This document shows, one piece after another, positions 1 to 10,922 of a stretch of DNA of 35,988 nucleotides. The translations under genes were made by a program, and so were the position numbers. Numbering within the stretch: the first letter of the stretch is position 1; every line of letters begins with the position of its first letter. This stretch comes from an uncultured Mucilaginibacter sp. (lineage in GTDB: Bacteria > Bacteroidota > Bacteroidia > Sphingobacteriales > Sphingobacteriaceae), in NCBI GenBank assembly GCA_913775265.1, contig CAJYJH010000055.1, positions 1 through 35,988 of the forward strand, given 5' to 3'. A model generated the notes under the pieces. The model ran no database searches, was not told the origin of the DNA, and saw only the letters and a program-made list of their open reading frames with translations.

Positions 1-1344
1 TGTTACCCGCTGGATGGAGCCATCTGCATTAAAATGCACTTCGTCTACACAAACCGAACGGGTGAAACCGCCGCCACCAGGTAAAGCGCCGTTATGATAG
101 AACAAATAAGTTTTTCCTTTAAAATCAATCAGGCCGGGATGATTGGTGAATGCGCCGCCTTTTCCAATCACGTTCATGATTGTATCGCGGTAAGTCCACG
201 GACCGGTTGCGCTTGGTGCGGTAGAATAAGCCAAGTGCTCGGGTACACCTCCTGCCGGGTAAAGTAGATAATACAAGTTTTTACGCTTGTACAACCATGG
301 GCCTTCCTCGTAAGTGGTGAATCTTTTTTCGGTTGAGCTAAAGGTGCCTTTAATTTTATCACCAAACCATTTCTCTTGATCGGCCGGCACCTGCTGTATG
401 CCTGCTGGCTGATCAAACGATGTCCAATTCGAATTCAGTTTTACCCGCCACAACTTCGAATTGTTCCAGGTAAGCCAGGCTTGTTTATCAGCATCTGTAA
501 TCACTGTCGGATTACTATTTGCAGCATCAGTATGCTCCGTGATAAATGGTTTTCCTAAAACATCCGTAAATGGCCCGTTAGCTTTGTCGCCTACGGCTAC
601 AGCAATTACTTTACGGTTAGTGGCTTTGTATAAAGCACTAACAAACCAGTAATACTTACCATCAGCAACGTTTTTGATGCTATGAGATTGCAAGCCATCA
701 ATAGAACTTGCCCACTTGAAGGTGCTTTTTGCATTATGAATACGCAATTTAAAAGCTTTATCAGTTAATGGTACTTTAACAATCCCTACCTTTTGATCAT
801 AAGAGATCATATCCTTGTTAAGCTTCACATAATACAACTGCGGATTACCCCAATATAAATACGCCTGTCCGTCATCATCAATAAAAACACATGGGTCAAT
901 GTAACCCCAGCCGCCTGATATCATGGGTTTACCCAAAACGTCTTTAAACGGCCCGGTAGGATGATCTGACACTGCTACACCGATTGACATACCCGACCCT
1001 TTGGCATTAATTGGCACATACCAGTAAAACTTACCATTGCGCGGAATACACTGCCCAGCCCAGGCATCTTTCACAGCCCAATCAAAGTTTTTAAGTGATA
1101 GGCCCGTTCCCCTGTCGGTCCAGTTCACCATGTCGGTGGCCGAATAAACGTGCCAGTCGTTCATGGTAAACCAGGTTGATTTATCCTCGTCATGTCCGGT
1201 GTATAAAAACACAGTGTCTTTATAAACCATTGGTGCCGGGTCGGCCGTGTAGATGGTTTGTATAATTGGATTTTGAGCTTTGAGTGCCCCAGATATCGTA
1301 ATTAATGCCAGTGAGGCTAACAACAGAAGTTTTTTTTCACGCAT
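1..1344 (-). CDS. GH43 family glycoside hydrolase (C-terminus cut by window edge)
   Basis: The frame is open from an ATG at 1344 to base 1, giving 448 codons without a stop, so the C-terminus lies outside the window. Residues 1-23 form a signal peptide ending in LKAQ, so the enzyme is exported. The five-bladed GH43 propeller shows its three acids: D35 in TADPAPM (base), the Asp of [12 protein letters not shown] (pKa modulator) and the Glu of [12 protein letters not shown] (acid). The DPAPM and FLYTGHDE motifs are seen in GH43 enzymes acting on arabinoxylan, usually alpha-L-arabinofuranosidases or beta-xylosidases; specificity cannot be read from sequence. A CBM may follow outside the window. 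It is the last gene visible of the minus-strand operon starting at 5775, but 272 bases and a strong hairpin separate it from the gene before, so it may also be expressed separately. Confidence 0.9.
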   Translation of the reverse strand, partial: MREKKLLLLASLALITISGALKAQNPIIQTIYTADPAPMVYKDTVFLYTGHDEDKSTWFTMNDWHVYSATDMVNWTDRGTGLSLKNFDWAVKDAWAGQCIPRNGKFYWYVPINAKGSGMSIGVAVSDHPTGPFKDVLGKPMISGGWGYIDPCVFIDDDGQAYLYWGNPQLYYVKLNKDMISYDQKVGIVKVPLTDKAFKLRIHNAKSTFKWASSIDGLQSHSIKNVADGKYYWFVSALYKATNRKVIAVAVGDKANGPFTDVLGKPFITEHTDAANSNPTVITDADKQAWLTWNNSKLWRVKLNSNWTSFDQPAGIQQVPADQEKWFGDKIKGTFSSTEKRFTTYEEGPWLYKRKNLYYLLYPAGGVPEHLAYSTAPSATGPWTYRDTIMNVIGKGGAFTNHPGLIDFKGKTYLFYHNGALPGGGGFTRSVCVDEVHFNADGSIQRVT

Positions 1345-1456
1345 GCTATCGTCAAAGTATTCGATGTAAGTCAGGTTAATTATCTCCAGTCAAAATTTAA
1401 GTTTGTAACCAAAAACCTTTGAGTACACCTAAGTTTATAGAGTCATTGTAAAAGCG

Positions 1457-1506
1457 CATCAACAGTAAACAATTTAGCAATAAGCCTAAATTGTTTACTG
1501 TTGATG
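1457..1506. repeat. Perfect 21-bp inverted repeat with 8-nt loop
   Basis: Bases 1457-1477 are the exact reverse complement of 1486-1506, with eight bases between. The repeat sits centrally in the 272-base gap between two GH43 genes read on the minus strand. Neither side carries a long T run, so a classical intrinsic terminator is not obvious; on the minus strand only a CTTTTAC follows. It could be a terminator, an mRNA-stabilising intercistronic hairpin that lowers expression of the downstream gene, or one copy of a dispersed repeat. Confidence 0.75.
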
Positions 1507-1616
1507 AAAGACGAAAGTAGACTTTGTTACATCTTTGAGATGACACGGATGTACAAACAAATAGCTTGTAAGTTTAAGTATGAATTAATTCTCCGTTAAA
1601 CTGATCCGTTGTTATA

Positions 1617-2963
1617 TTATTTAAAGCTTACCCAGTCCACTTGCACTGTTTGACCTTTAGTGGTAAAGAAAAGATCTTTTACACCAGACAATTTGCCTTT
1701 TATAGTTGTGCTGTAATCACTCCAATCTTTCCCTTCCGGAACTTTAATAGTTGCAACTACTGTTCCGGTTGGCGATCCGGTTCTTAGTTCTAACTCACCA
1801 CCAGCGGCCGACCATGCCCTTGCCACTACACGCTGGGTACCGGTTTTGCTAAAGTCAATTTTGTTATATCTTATCCAGCCTTGAGCAGATGCCGGAATTG
1901 TACTTTTCCAACCGTCGAACTTTTTGGCTGTATCTATAAAGCTTACTGTGGCTTCTTCTCCCTTTTCGCTATATCGGTCAATTTGTATTTTAGTGTTTGC
2001 TTTGGTAAGGCCAACACCACGCAAAGTCGGGATCACTTTCTTAATCGTACCATCAGTGTTAAAAAACAAGCTATCGGCGTGTATTGAACGGTTCTTATCA
2101 AAGTTGGGCGACAAATCATTGCTATGATAGAATAAATAGTGTTGCCCTTTAAACTCAATAATGGAGTGGTGATTAGTCCAGCAACCGGTTGGATTTTCGT
2201 CCATAATCACTCCTGTGAATTTAAACGGACCTAACGGGCTTTTACTGGTGGCGTATTCAAGCCTTTCAATTTTTTTTTCAACGTGAGGGTAAGTCAGGTA
2301 ATAAGTCTCTTGATGCTTATACATGTATGGGCCTTCTTTCAAACCCTTTGTCGGCAAGTCACCAAGTGTTTTAACCTCGCTGTCAAGTTCGAGCATGTTA
2401 GGCTTCAATTTAGCTGCGTAAATATTACCCTGCGACCAGTATAGATACGCCTGACCATCATCATCCACGAACACATTTGGATCGATACCTACCACACCCT
2501 TGATCGGTTCAGTTTCTGGTGTAAACGGACCGACAGGAGTATTGCTTACCGCTACGCCTACCGCGAAATGGCCGCGACCACCCGGTGCGTCGGGCTTAGT
2601 TGTGGTTGGAAAATAGAAATAGTATTTACCATTACGCGCTATACAATCGGGTGCCCACATGCTGTATGAAGCAGGGTCGGCCCAAGGCACCTTGGTTTGG
2701 CTTACAATCATGCCATGGTCGGTCCAGTCGGTCAGGTTATCAGACGAAAATACATGATAGTCTTCCATTACAAACCAGCCAGCCCGGCCATGCCCGGGCG
2801 TTGCTTTAATATCGTGGGACGGATAAACGTATACTCTGCCGTTAAAAACCCGTGCAGATGGATCGGCCGTAAATTGATTGGTGATTAATGGGTTTTGCGC
2901 CTTTACCAGTGCCGCCTGAAACAAAAGGCAAGTTAAAATGAGCGAACGTATTGTTAATTTCAT
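1617..2963 (-). CDS. GH43 family glycoside hydrolase with C-terminal CBM6
   Basis: 448 residues with a signal peptide cut near residue 22 (VKAQ). The GH43 propeller fills about residues 28-320: D34 in TADPSARVF is the base, GIDPNVFVDDDG holds the second Asp, and LKEGPYMYK holds the acid Glu. Residues about 345-448 form a beta-sandwich resembling CBM6 (GWIRYNKIDFSKTG, then VDWVSFK at the end), which would bind xylan or xylo-oligomers. The likely role is arabinofuranosidase or xylosidase on arabinoxylan in the periplasm or at the cell surface. Only 37 bases separate it from the esterase gene upstream, so the two are probably co-transcribed. The substrate assignment is inference from the neighbourhood. 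Confidence 0.92.
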   Translation of the reverse strand: MKLTIRSLILTCLLFQAALVKAQNPLITNQFTADPSARVFNGRVYVYPSHDIKATPGHGRAGWFVMEDYHVFSSDNLTDWTDHGMIVSQTKVPWADPASYSMWAPDCIARNGKYYFYFPTTTKPDAPGGRGHFAVGVAVSNTPVGPFTPETEPIKGVVGIDPNVFVDDDGQAYLYWSQGNIYAAKLKPNMLELDSEVKTLGDLPTKGLKEGPYMYKHQETYYLTYPHVEKKIERLEYATSKSPLGPFKFTGVIMDENPTGCWTNHHSIIEFKGQHYLFYHSNDLSPNFDKNRSIHADSLFFNTDGTIKKVIPTLRGVGLTKANTKIQIDRYSEKGEEATVSFIDTAKKFDGWKSTIPASAQGWIRYNKIDFSKTGTQRVVARAWSAAGGELELRTGSPTGTVVATIKVPEGKDWSDYSTTIKGKLSGVKDLFFTTKGQTVQVDWVSFK

Positions 2964-3000
2964 AGTGATATTTTAGCGTGTGAGATCGTTATTGGTGAAG

Positions 3001-3945
3001 CTATTTATTTATCCAGGTGGCTTTTTGCATCCAGGCAAATAAAGGCGTTGTCCAATCGGGCATACCAAAAATAAAACCATGCCCGCCCTGAGGATAAATG
3101 TGCATTTCGACAGGTACTTTATGATGCCGTAAGCTTTCAAAAAATACAATAGTATTGTCTACATCAACCAACTTATCATCTGCTGCGTGAGTAATGTAGG
3201 TTGGCGGCGTTTCCGCATCCACCTGTAAATTGTTGGAGTATAGGTTTTTTAGTTCAGTGGTGGGATTATTCCCCAGTAGATTACGTCTTGAGTCGGCATG
3301 CGTTAGAGAATCCTGCATGCTGATAACCGGATAAACGAGCACTAAAAAATCAGGTCGTAGACTGGTGTTGTTATTGTTTTCAATAACCGGCTGGCGGTAA
3401 TGTGTCGCCAATGTTGACGCCAAATGTCCGCCTGCAGAAAAGCCCGCAACTCCAACCTTATGAATATCCAGATTCCACTTAGCTGCCCCCTCACGCACAA
3501 TTTTAATGGCCCGCTGTGCATCCTGCAAAGGTGCAATAGTTTTATCGCTGGTTATAGCATCGTCGGGCAGGCGGTATTTGAGTACAAATGCTGTAACTCC
3601 CTTTTTTGCGAATGCTTTAGCAGTAGCAATGCCTTCGCCGGCATAGGTAAGTACTTTATAACTCCCGCCGGGGCAAATAATTACAGCGGCACCCATAGAA
3701 GTACCCTCGGCCGGCAAGTAAACTTCGAGCGAGGGTCTAATTACCCGGTAAACCATGCCGGGCGCTGGTTTAGCGGGCAAAGCCGAAAGTTTGCCCTGAC
3801 GAGCGTTTGGTACCGGCTTACCTGAGTATAGATCAAGCGTATCCTGACCCAGCAATTTGATAGGCAGTAACACGATAACAATCATCGCTGTGCCGATGCA
3901 TTTCAATAAAGCGCCACTACATTTTTGTCCATTTACTTTGCTCAT
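3001..3945 (-). CDS. Exported alpha/beta-hydrolase esterase (acetyl-xylan esterase-like)
   Basis: The start at 3945 gives 314 residues and lies 16 bases after the stop of the CE6-like gene; a longer reading from 4131 would run 170 bases into that gene and lose the signal peptide. Residues 1-34 form a signal sequence with a hydrophobic core (AMIVIVLLPIKLLG). The fold is the acetyl-esterase/lipase type: oxyanion segment CPGGSY, nucleophile S170 in GFSAGGH, Asp in HAADDKLVD, and His in PQGGHGF. Relatives in such loci remove acetyl groups from xylose residues or short oligomers. It lies between another esterase and a GH43 in one operon, consistent with deacetylation of xylan fragments. The exact ester is not known. 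Confidence 0.88.
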   Translation of the reverse strand: MSKVNGQKCSGALLKCIGTAMIVIVLLPIKLLGQDTLDLYSGKPVPNARQGKLSALPAKPAPGMVYRVIRPSLEVYLPAEGTSMGAAVIICPGGSYKVLTYAGEGIATAKAFAKKGVTAFVLKYRLPDDAITSDKTIAPLQDAQRAIKIVREGAAKWNLDIHKVGVAGFSAGGHLASTLATHYRQPVIENNNNTSLRPDFLVLVYPVISMQDSLTHADSRRNLLGNNPTTELKNLYSNNLQVDAETPPTYITHAADDKLVDVDNTIVFFESLRHHKVPVEMHIYPQGGHGFIFGMPDWTTPLFAWMQKATWINK

Positions 3946-3961
3946 GAGTTGCCTGTTTGCT

Positions 3962-4807
3962 TCAATCAACCGTAAAATTTTTATACCCCATGAGTGCCAG
4001 CATTGTAGCTCCGTAACGGCTTCCCAGTTTACGATAACCTTCAGCAGTAAAATGCAGCCGGTCTTTAGCACTAGTACAACCTGCTGATGATACAACATGA
4101 GCTGTTGGGATGACCTGTGGCAACGTAGCAATTATTTTATTCATGGATGCGCAGGCCCCATTCTGGTCGGCATTCACTAATTCACCGGCCAGTAACGGAA
4201 CAGACTTAGCTTTTAAATTTAAATCTTTCAGTAAACCATCATAAACGCCTTTAACTTTTTTTGTCCATAATGTATCGTTAGTATTAGATTCTCCCTGGTG
4301 CAGTAACACACCTTTAATCACGCCATCTTTCTGAGCCATTTTAGCTAGTTCAACTAATCGTGCATACGGGTTACCACCATATTGCTTGGCAGTGTTTTTC
4401 ATCCAATCGGGCGCGGTTGATAGATAGGCTTGATACTGGTCTTTTTCAAAGACTTCGATTTTTGCACCTGCAACCGAAACGTTGATGATACCTACTTTTA
4501 CGTTGGCTGGCAAGTGAGCCAGCAAAGTGCGGCCAAAGTAATCGGCTGGGGTTAAACCGGTATTGCAGCGGGCTAAGGGTGGCACCGCTATACGCCAGGT
4601 ATCTTTTGTAAAATGACGCTCGGGGCAATCAACCGCCTGCAAAACCTTCATCCTGCTATCTACCGTGGTATCCTGCGGCTCAAATCTGGCATTTCCCTCC
4701 ATGTTTGATTGACCAAAACACAAAAAGATGTAAAACTTTTTATCCTGCGCAAAGCCGGTAAATGAGGCTGACACTAATAATAAAAAAAGTAATATCTTAT
4801 ATTTCAT
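3962..4807 (-). CDS. SGNH-type acetylxylan esterase, CE6-like (SASA domain)
   Basis: 281 residues, signal peptide of about 20 residues (FTGFAQ). The N-terminal block FGQSNMEG carries the nucleophile S34, and the C-terminal block DRLHF carries D249 and H252; this pairing is the signature of the SASA/CE6 group of SGNH hydrolases. LLHQGESN is a further conserved block of the family. Family members remove O-acetyl groups from xylan. The gene follows the CE1-type esterase by 29 bases and precedes another esterase by 16, so three different esterases are probably made together. Complementary positional or polymer/oligomer preference is inference. It is complete, with no sign of damage. Confidence 0.9.
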   Translation of the reverse strand: MKYKILLFLLLVSASFTGFAQDKKFYIFLCFGQSNMEGNARFEPQDTTVDSRMKVLQAVDCPERHFTKDTWRIAVPPLARCNTGLTPADYFGRTLLAHLPANVKVGIINVSVAGAKIEVFEKDQYQAYLSTAPDWMKNTAKQYGGNPYARLVELAKMAQKDGVIKGVLLHQGESNTNDTLWTKKVKGVYDGLLKDLNLKAKSVPLLAGELVNADQNGACASMNKIIATLPQVIPTAHVVSSAGCTSAKDRLHFTAEGYRKLGSRYGATMLALMGYKNFTVD

Positions 4808-4836
4808 CGTATCTCAAATACTTAACTACCCTGACT

Positions 4837-5832
<996 letters not shown>

Positions 5833-5859
5833 CTAAGTTGCTTTAGCCTGGTTGTTTTT

Positions 5860-5930
5860 CAAAGGTATATCCACCGAAATCTGCTCAGTTATAATAATCG
5901 CAAAGAATAGTACACTTATGTTCAAGGCAC
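5860..5930 (-). promoter_or_regulatory. Probable promoter and activator site of the esterase/GH43 operon
   Basis: On the minus strand TACCTTTG (5867-5860) matches the Bacteroidetes -7 consensus TAnnTTTG exactly and would give a leader of about 80 bases. No good -33 TTTG box is visible at the right distance, as expected of an activator-dependent promoter. Fifty bases upstream lies GTGCCTTGAACAT (minus-strand reading of 5918-5930), nearly identical to a motif 51 bases from the TAnnTTTG box of the GH43 gene at 17504. I infer that this is an operator, perhaps for the HTCS encoded next door. Confidence 0.5.
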
Positions 5931-6220
5931 TTGTCTCAGGTATTTTTTATTAACTAAAAACCGTTCCTGGTTACGCTATAGCCCGTGTTTGCCGAAATAT
6001 TTGCTGTGCTATAGTTTTACAATACGGTCCCTTTAGAGAATGCCATTAGTGGTCATGACATTGAAAGCCGAACTTTTAATTATACTGCATTTCAACATTT
6101 GTAACATATAATTGAATTTTAGTACCATTTGCCCGATGCTAAAAGTTTCATATTTGTTCAGGAGTTTCTCATCTTATACAACGCTTTATGCATTAGGCTG
6201 GAAATTTATAATTTGGTTTT

Positions 6221-6243
6221 AAGGGCAGCGCGAGGCTGTCCTT
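6221..6243. terminator. Hairpin downstream of the HTCS gene
   Basis: A 9-bp stem with one G-U pair and a 5-base loop lies 67 bases after the stop codon of the regulator gene. There is no run of T after it in that direction, so termination is only a possibility. Confidence 0.3.
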
Positions 6244-6309
6244 ATTTATTTAAAGCGGCATTATTAAAGCAATCTTTATAAACCACTTTACTTTTTTCAA
6301 GTATCCAGT

Positions 6310-9300
6310 CTATACTTCACTTTCGCTCAATTGCTTCGCAGCTTTACGGTTCTTACTCATATACTCTGATGGCAACATCTGATATTTGGCTTTAAACGAT
6401 TTTGCAAAATAATTAGGGGTACTAAATCCGGCAGCATAAGCAATCTGCGCAATGTTAAGTTCGCTGGTTTCAATCAGCTTGGCTGCCTTTTCGAGTTTCA
6501 TCGACCGAATAAACTCTACAGGTGATAAACCTGTAACCTCCAGTAATTTGCTGTAAAGCGAACCACGGCTCATACCCATGTGCCGGCTCAAGTCTTCAAC
6601 AGAAAGCTGCGAGTTATGCAGATTTTCTTCGATATAAGCAACTACCGTTTTCAGGAACTTTTCTTTTAAAGACTCCACCTGTATGGCGGCAGGCTCCACT
6701 CTAAATTGCTTAGTGTAAGTGGTTTTTAAGTTGCGGTTATAAGACAGCAAGTTATTGATTTTAATGGTCAGTATTTCGAAACTGAATGGTTTGGTCAGAT
6801 AGTCATTAGCACCCGATGACAAGCCATTAATTTGTTCCTCTTCTCGGGTTGACGCTGTTAGCAAAATTATTGGGATGTGGCTGGTACGCTTATCGGCTTT
6901 AAGTTTAAGGCTAAGCTGTATACCATCCATGTGCGGCATCATAATATCGCTTACAATAAGCTCCGGGTGAGCAGACAAGGCTTTTTGCCAGCCTTCTTTG
7001 CCATCAGCCGCCTCTATTACCCGGTAGTGCTGTTTTAAATTATCCCGCAGGTAATATCTAAAATCATCATTATCCTCTATAATTAAAACCAACGGCCGGG
7101 TTTCAGCCACTTTAATTTCGTTACCAATTGTTGACAGCTCAGTGGTTTCTTCTCCAAGTTCAGCCACTTTAGGCTCACTTACCGGCAAATCCCCGGTTGA
7201 CACCGTCGGAATTGCCTCGATTTCTGCTGATTTTACCGGCAGATAAATACAGAAGGTACTGCCGTTGCCAGGCTCGCTATGTACCTCAATAGTACCGCCG
7301 TGCAACTCTATAAACTCTTTTACGATAGATAAACCAATACCGCTACCTTCTTCCAATATATTACCAGTCATTCGGTTTTGGTAAAAACGCTTGAAAATTT
7401 GCTGTTGCTGCTCTTTGTCAATACCAATACCTGTATCAGTAACTTCTATCACCAAATAAGGTTGCTCGTTATCGGAAACCTGTTTCTTAACATAGGTAAT
7501 AAGCATTACTTTACCACCGGCCAGCGTGAATTTAAATGCGTTAGACAACAGGTTGAATAAAATTCGCTCCAACTTGTCATGATCAAAGTTGGTTTGCAGC
7601 GAGCTAATTGACGATTTAAAAGCAAAAGCAATTTGCTTCTTTTCCGACAGCTCGGTAAACGATTCGCTTACTTCTTTCTGAAAAGCAATAATATCTGACT
7701 TAACCATATTAAGCTTCATTTCACCTTCTTCTATTTTACGCAGGTCGAACAATTGGTTAACCATATTCAGCAAGCGCCTTGCATTGCGTCTGATCACTAA
7801 AAGCTGAGCATTTACCCCGTCTTCAAAACCATCAGCCAATAATTTATCCACCGGTGCCATAATAAGTGCAATAGGTGTACGAAAATCATGACTCAGATTG
7901 GTCAGAAATTTAATTTTCAACCGATCCAGATCGCGTAGCCGTTCGGCCTCCCGCTTGGCTTCCTCCTCTTTAAAAACGCGGCTAAGCTCATTGATACCCC
8001 GATAACGCAAGTAAAGCAGTAATGCACAAAATACTGCTACGTAAAATATATAGGCATAAATGGTCATCCAGAAGGGCGGCTGGATATTTATAGTTAATGA
8101 TTTTATAGTACTGTTGGCGATACCATCATTGTTATTCACCTTAACTTCGAAAACGTACTTCCCCGGACTCAAATTAGTGTAATAGGCCGTAGTTTTATTT
8201 CCGGCATCAATCCAATCTTTATCAAAATCCCTAAGGCGGTAATAGTAATGGTTTTGCCGGGTGCCGGTAAAATTGAGCCCTACAAAACTGATCGAAAAGT
8301 TTTGTTTGTAGTCCAGACGTACATCGCTTGTTGCCGAGATATCGGATTGCAGCACAGTTGAATCAGCACTGGTAATTTCTTTATCGCCTACCTTAAGACT
8401 AGTAAACGCTATGGGAGTTGGGTTTCTATTATATCGTATACCGTTATGTGGGTCTATGTAGTTAAAGCCGTCAGTTCCGCCAAAAAACAATGTGCCATTG
8501 GCATCCATAAATCCAGAGCCTTGTGCAAACGAGCCGCTTTGTAAACCATTAAAAGATGTGTAGTTGGTTACTTCTCTAAGTTTGGTATCTAACCAACTCA
8601 CTCCCTTATTGGTACTAAACCAAATGCGGCCTTGCTTATCTTGAAGTATCTTATGCACAATACCATCGGCCAAGCCTTGTTTTTCGCCAAAAACTTCAAC
8701 ATGCTTGCTCAGCGCATTGATCTTCAGCAGCCCGTCACTGCTTCCCGCCCAGATATCTCCCTTATTGTCTTTAAACAACGTTTGTATCAAATTACTCGGC
8801 AAGTTATTAGCTATCAGGCTCATTAACGTAAAATGGTTATTACGCGGGTCGAAAATGGCAATACCCGTTCCGTGCGAAGCAATCCACATTCGGCCGGCGT
8901 TATCCTCCTTAAAATCGCGGATGTAACCATTTAGCGGTAAACTAAATTGGTTTCCGGCATTTACAAAAGGTGAGTAATACTTAAAAATTTCTGTTTTAAG
9001 ATCTAAAATATTGACACCACCGCCGTTTGTACCTATCCACAACCTTCCTGAATGATCCTCTTCCAGGCAAAATATCTCATTGTGATTAATAGTGTTATTT
9101 CCTGAGCCGCTCAAATACTGCTTAACAGCTCCGGTGGAGGGATTAAGCCTAAATAAGCCATCCTTATAAGTGCCGATCCACAAGTTACCATCGTGGGTGC
9201 GCTTAAGCGTTAAGATATTTAAGCGCCCGTCATTTTTCTTACGGGCCGAAATGAGGGAAAAGCGTTTAAACAACCCTGTTTGCTTGTTATATAACGACAA

Positions 9301-10473
9301 GCCACCGCCGTCGGTACCAACAAAAACACTGTTACCATTGCCGGGCGCAAAAGCTGTTACAAATCTTGAACTTAACCCATAGGCATCATATGGGTTAGCT
9401 TTTTTAAGGTTAAAAAAAGTAAGGTTGCTGTCATATTTATTTACCCCGGCCATATAAAGCCCCAACCAGCTAATCCCTTGCTTATCTACTAAGATAGACC
9501 TGACGGCGTTACCCGACAGGCTGTAATTATCGCGTCCATCGGGTAAATAGGTGTTAATATTTCCGGTTTGCAGGTCAAGTATATTCAAACCATCTTCGGT
9601 ACCAATCCACAATACATTGGATGCCGCAAATGCCATAGTATAAACAAAATTGTTAGATAGGCGCTTGCCTACTGGGCCTTGGTTATTAATTGTCGCAAAA
9701 TGCTTTCCATCCGGCAGCAATTTGCATACGCCACCGTTAGTGCCAACCCATAAATTGCCTTGAGCATCTTCGGTTATAGCTTTTACAGTACCACCCGCAA
9801 TAGCTTGCGGATCATTAATATTAGGTAAAAATGCAGTGAATTTATTCTCCTGACGCTCGTACCGGTACAAGCCGCTTTTGGCACCAATCCAAATACGTTT
9901 TTGTTTGTCTTCAAATACAGTTAAAACCGGTTGATGCCCCAGATCATCGGGCACGTTCGGCATATCACCAAATCTGGTGATGTGCCCGGTATTGGGACTA
10001 AGCCGGTTTAAACCACCTAAGGTTGCTACCCAAATATCTCCTTTTGAATCGCTGTAAACGCCTTTAATTACGGCACTGCTAAATCCATTAACCTCATTAT
10101 TGGAGTGATAGTGACGAAACCTGTTTTTCTGCCTGTTAAACAAATGCAAAGAACCACTTGTACCCACCCAAAGCCTGCCCAGACGGTCTTCGTGCAAACT
10201 GGTAACCTCGTTAGACCACAAACTGGTACTATCCTTAGCATTGTGGCGGTATACTGTGTAATTCAAACCGTCAAAACGGGTGAGCCCATCTTCGGTAGCA
10301 AACCATATAAAGCCAAAACGGTCTTTTAAAATAGCGTTTACTGTGTTAGACGAAAGCCCGTCTTTCGAGCTTATAGCAGTGAACTGGTAGTTAGAATTTT
10401 GCCCGAAAAGCGAACAGTTTACTAACAGCAGAACATACAGTACAGAGGCTTTCTTTGTAAAATTTAAGAGCAT
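6310..10473 (-). CDS. Hybrid two-component system (HTCS) sensor histidine kinase/response regulator
   Basis: 1387 residues, the usual HTCS length. After a signal peptide (NCSLFGQ), residues about 25-700 form tandem Reg_prop propeller blades (repeats such as IWFATEDGLTRFDG). A Y_Y_Y domain follows at about 715-795 and one membrane helix at about 800-822. On the cytoplasmic side: HisKA with H862 in LSHDFRTP, the ATPase N-box NLLSNAFKF and G-boxes DTGIGI and GSGIGLS, a receiver with D1176 in VSDIMMP and Lys in LTKPF, and a C-terminal AraC HTH from about residue 1275. Such proteins sense an oligosaccharide in the periplasm and activate polysaccharide-utilisation genes. Set among xylan enzymes, a xylo- or arabinoxylo-oligosaccharide is the likely ligand (inference). 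All catalytic motifs are intact. Confidence 0.97.
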   Translation of the reverse strand: MLLNFTKKASVLYVLLLVNCSLFGQNSNYQFTAISSKDGLSSNTVNAILKDRFGFIWFATEDGLTRFDGLNYTVYRHNAKDSTSLWSNEVTSLHEDRLGRLWVGTSGSLHLFNRQKNRFRHYHSNNEVNGFSSAVIKGVYSDSKGDIWVATLGGLNRLSPNTGHITRFGDMPNVPDDLGHQPVLTVFEDKQKRIWIGAKSGLYRYERQENKFTAFLPNINDPQAIAGGTVKAITEDAQGNLWVGTNGGVCKLLPDGKHFATINNQGPVGKRLSNNFVYTMAFAASNVLWIGTEDGLNILDLQTGNINTYLPDGRDNYSLSGNAVRSILVDKQGISWLGLYMAGVNKYDSNLTFFNLKKANPYDAYGLSSRFVTAFAPGNGNSVFVGTDGGGLSLYNKQTGLFKRFSLISARKKNDGRLNILTLKRTHDGNLWIGTYKDGLFRLNPSTGAVKQYLSGSGNNTINHNEIFCLEEDHSGRLWIGTNGGGVNILDLKTEIFKYYSPFVNAGNQFSLPLNGYIRDFKEDNAGRMWIASHGTGIAIFDPRNNHFTLMSLIANNLPSNLIQTLFKDNKGDIWAGSSDGLLKINALSKHVEVFGEKQGLADGIVHKILQDKQGRIWFSTNKGVSWLDTKLREVTNYTSFNGLQSGSFAQGSGFMDANGTLFFGGTDGFNYIDPHNGIRYNRNPTPIAFTSLKVGDKEITSADSTVLQSDISATSDVRLDYKQNFSISFVGLNFTGTRQNHYYYRLRDFDKDWIDAGNKTTAYYTNLSPGKYVFEVKVNNNDGIANSTIKSLTINIQPPFWMTIYAYIFYVAVFCALLLYLRYRGINELSRVFKEEEAKREAERLRDLDRLKIKFLTNLSHDFRTPIALIMAPVDKLLADGFEDGVNAQLLVIRRNARRLLNMVNQLFDLRKIEEGEMKLNMVKSDIIAFQKEVSESFTELSEKKQIAFAFKSSISSLQTNFDHDKLERILFNLLSNAFKFTLAGGKVMLITYVKKQVSDNEQPYLVIEVTDTGIGIDKEQQQQIFKRFYQNRMTGNILEEGSGIGLSIVKEFIELHGGTIEVHSEPGNGSTFCIYLPVKSAEIEAIPTVSTGDLPVSEPKVAELGEETTELSTIGNEIKVAETRPLVLIIEDNDDFRYYLRDNLKQHYRVIEAADGKEGWQKALSAHPELIVSDIMMPHMDGIQLSLKLKADKRTSHIPIILLTASTREEEQINGLSSGANDYLTKPFSFEILTIKINNLLSYNRNLKTTYTKQFRVEPAAIQVESLKEKFLKTVVAYIEENLHNSQLSVEDLSRHMGMSRGSLYSKLLEVTGLSPVEFIRSMKLEKAAKLIETSELNIAQIAYAAGFSTPNYFAKSFKAKYQMLPSEYMSKNRKAAKQLSESEV

Positions 10474-10741
10474 AAAACAGGTTTATTAAACACCCTTTAA
10501 GTCGTATTTTTTTGCATAACCTTTTCAACTCTCTTCTGCTCAAGAGATGCTTTGGCCGGCAAAGAAACTAACCCCGGAAATGATGTTTATAATTTTTGGT
10601 TGAACAAATATAGCATCATCAATAGTGTACAGGATGGAACATTTGTACAATAAAGAGCATGATAAGTTCAATCAACGCATTTTTTCAGTATTCTTTAAAG
10701 TCTGAATGGCATTTGTGAGTATAGCGATACGAAGCAAATGC

Positions 10742-10761
10742 TATGTTCATTGTATGTTCAT
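10742..10761 (+). repeat. Tandem copies of TATGTTCAT, 11-bp period
   Basis: TATGTTCAT occurs at 10742-10750 and 10753-10761, one helical turn apart, and ATGTTCAT again at 10945-10952. All lie in the gap between the HTCS and the xylanase. Direct repeats one turn apart suit an AraC-type DNA-binding domain; the binding itself is inference. Confidence 0.4.
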
Positions 10762-10857
10762 GTCGGGCGCAGTAACTTCTAACACCCGACATTTTCAGCA
10801 TCCTAAGTTGGATTGTAACACACATAATACTTAAAAACATCCTACTCTTATTTAGCG

Positions 10858-10922
10858 TGAACATTATTATAATCTTCAGCAACAAATTACGCCTCTATAA
10901 AAATTCAAGCTATTTAATTTTA
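10858..10922 (+). promoter_or_regulatory. Possible promoter of the GH10 xylanase
   Basis: TGAACAT at 10858-10864 is the conserved half of the motif seen upstream of two other operons. Fifty bases further is TAATTTTA (10915-10922), one mismatch from TAnnTTTG. The spacing agrees with the two better cases, but the -7 match and the upstream half of the motif (9 of 13 overall) are weak. An alternative near-match, AACTTTTG, lies at 10927-10934. Confidence 0.3.

Noticed and set aside
3946..4131. Long N-terminal extension of the 3001-3945 esterase
   Set aside because: It overlaps the end of the CE6-like gene in another frame and puts about 60 unrelated residues before a normal signal peptide. The ATG at 3945 fits the gene spacing.
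10685..10885. 66-residue open frame on the minus strand before the HTCS
   Set aside because: The composition is irregular, it has no recognisable fold, and it lies across the divergent promoter region with its repeats.
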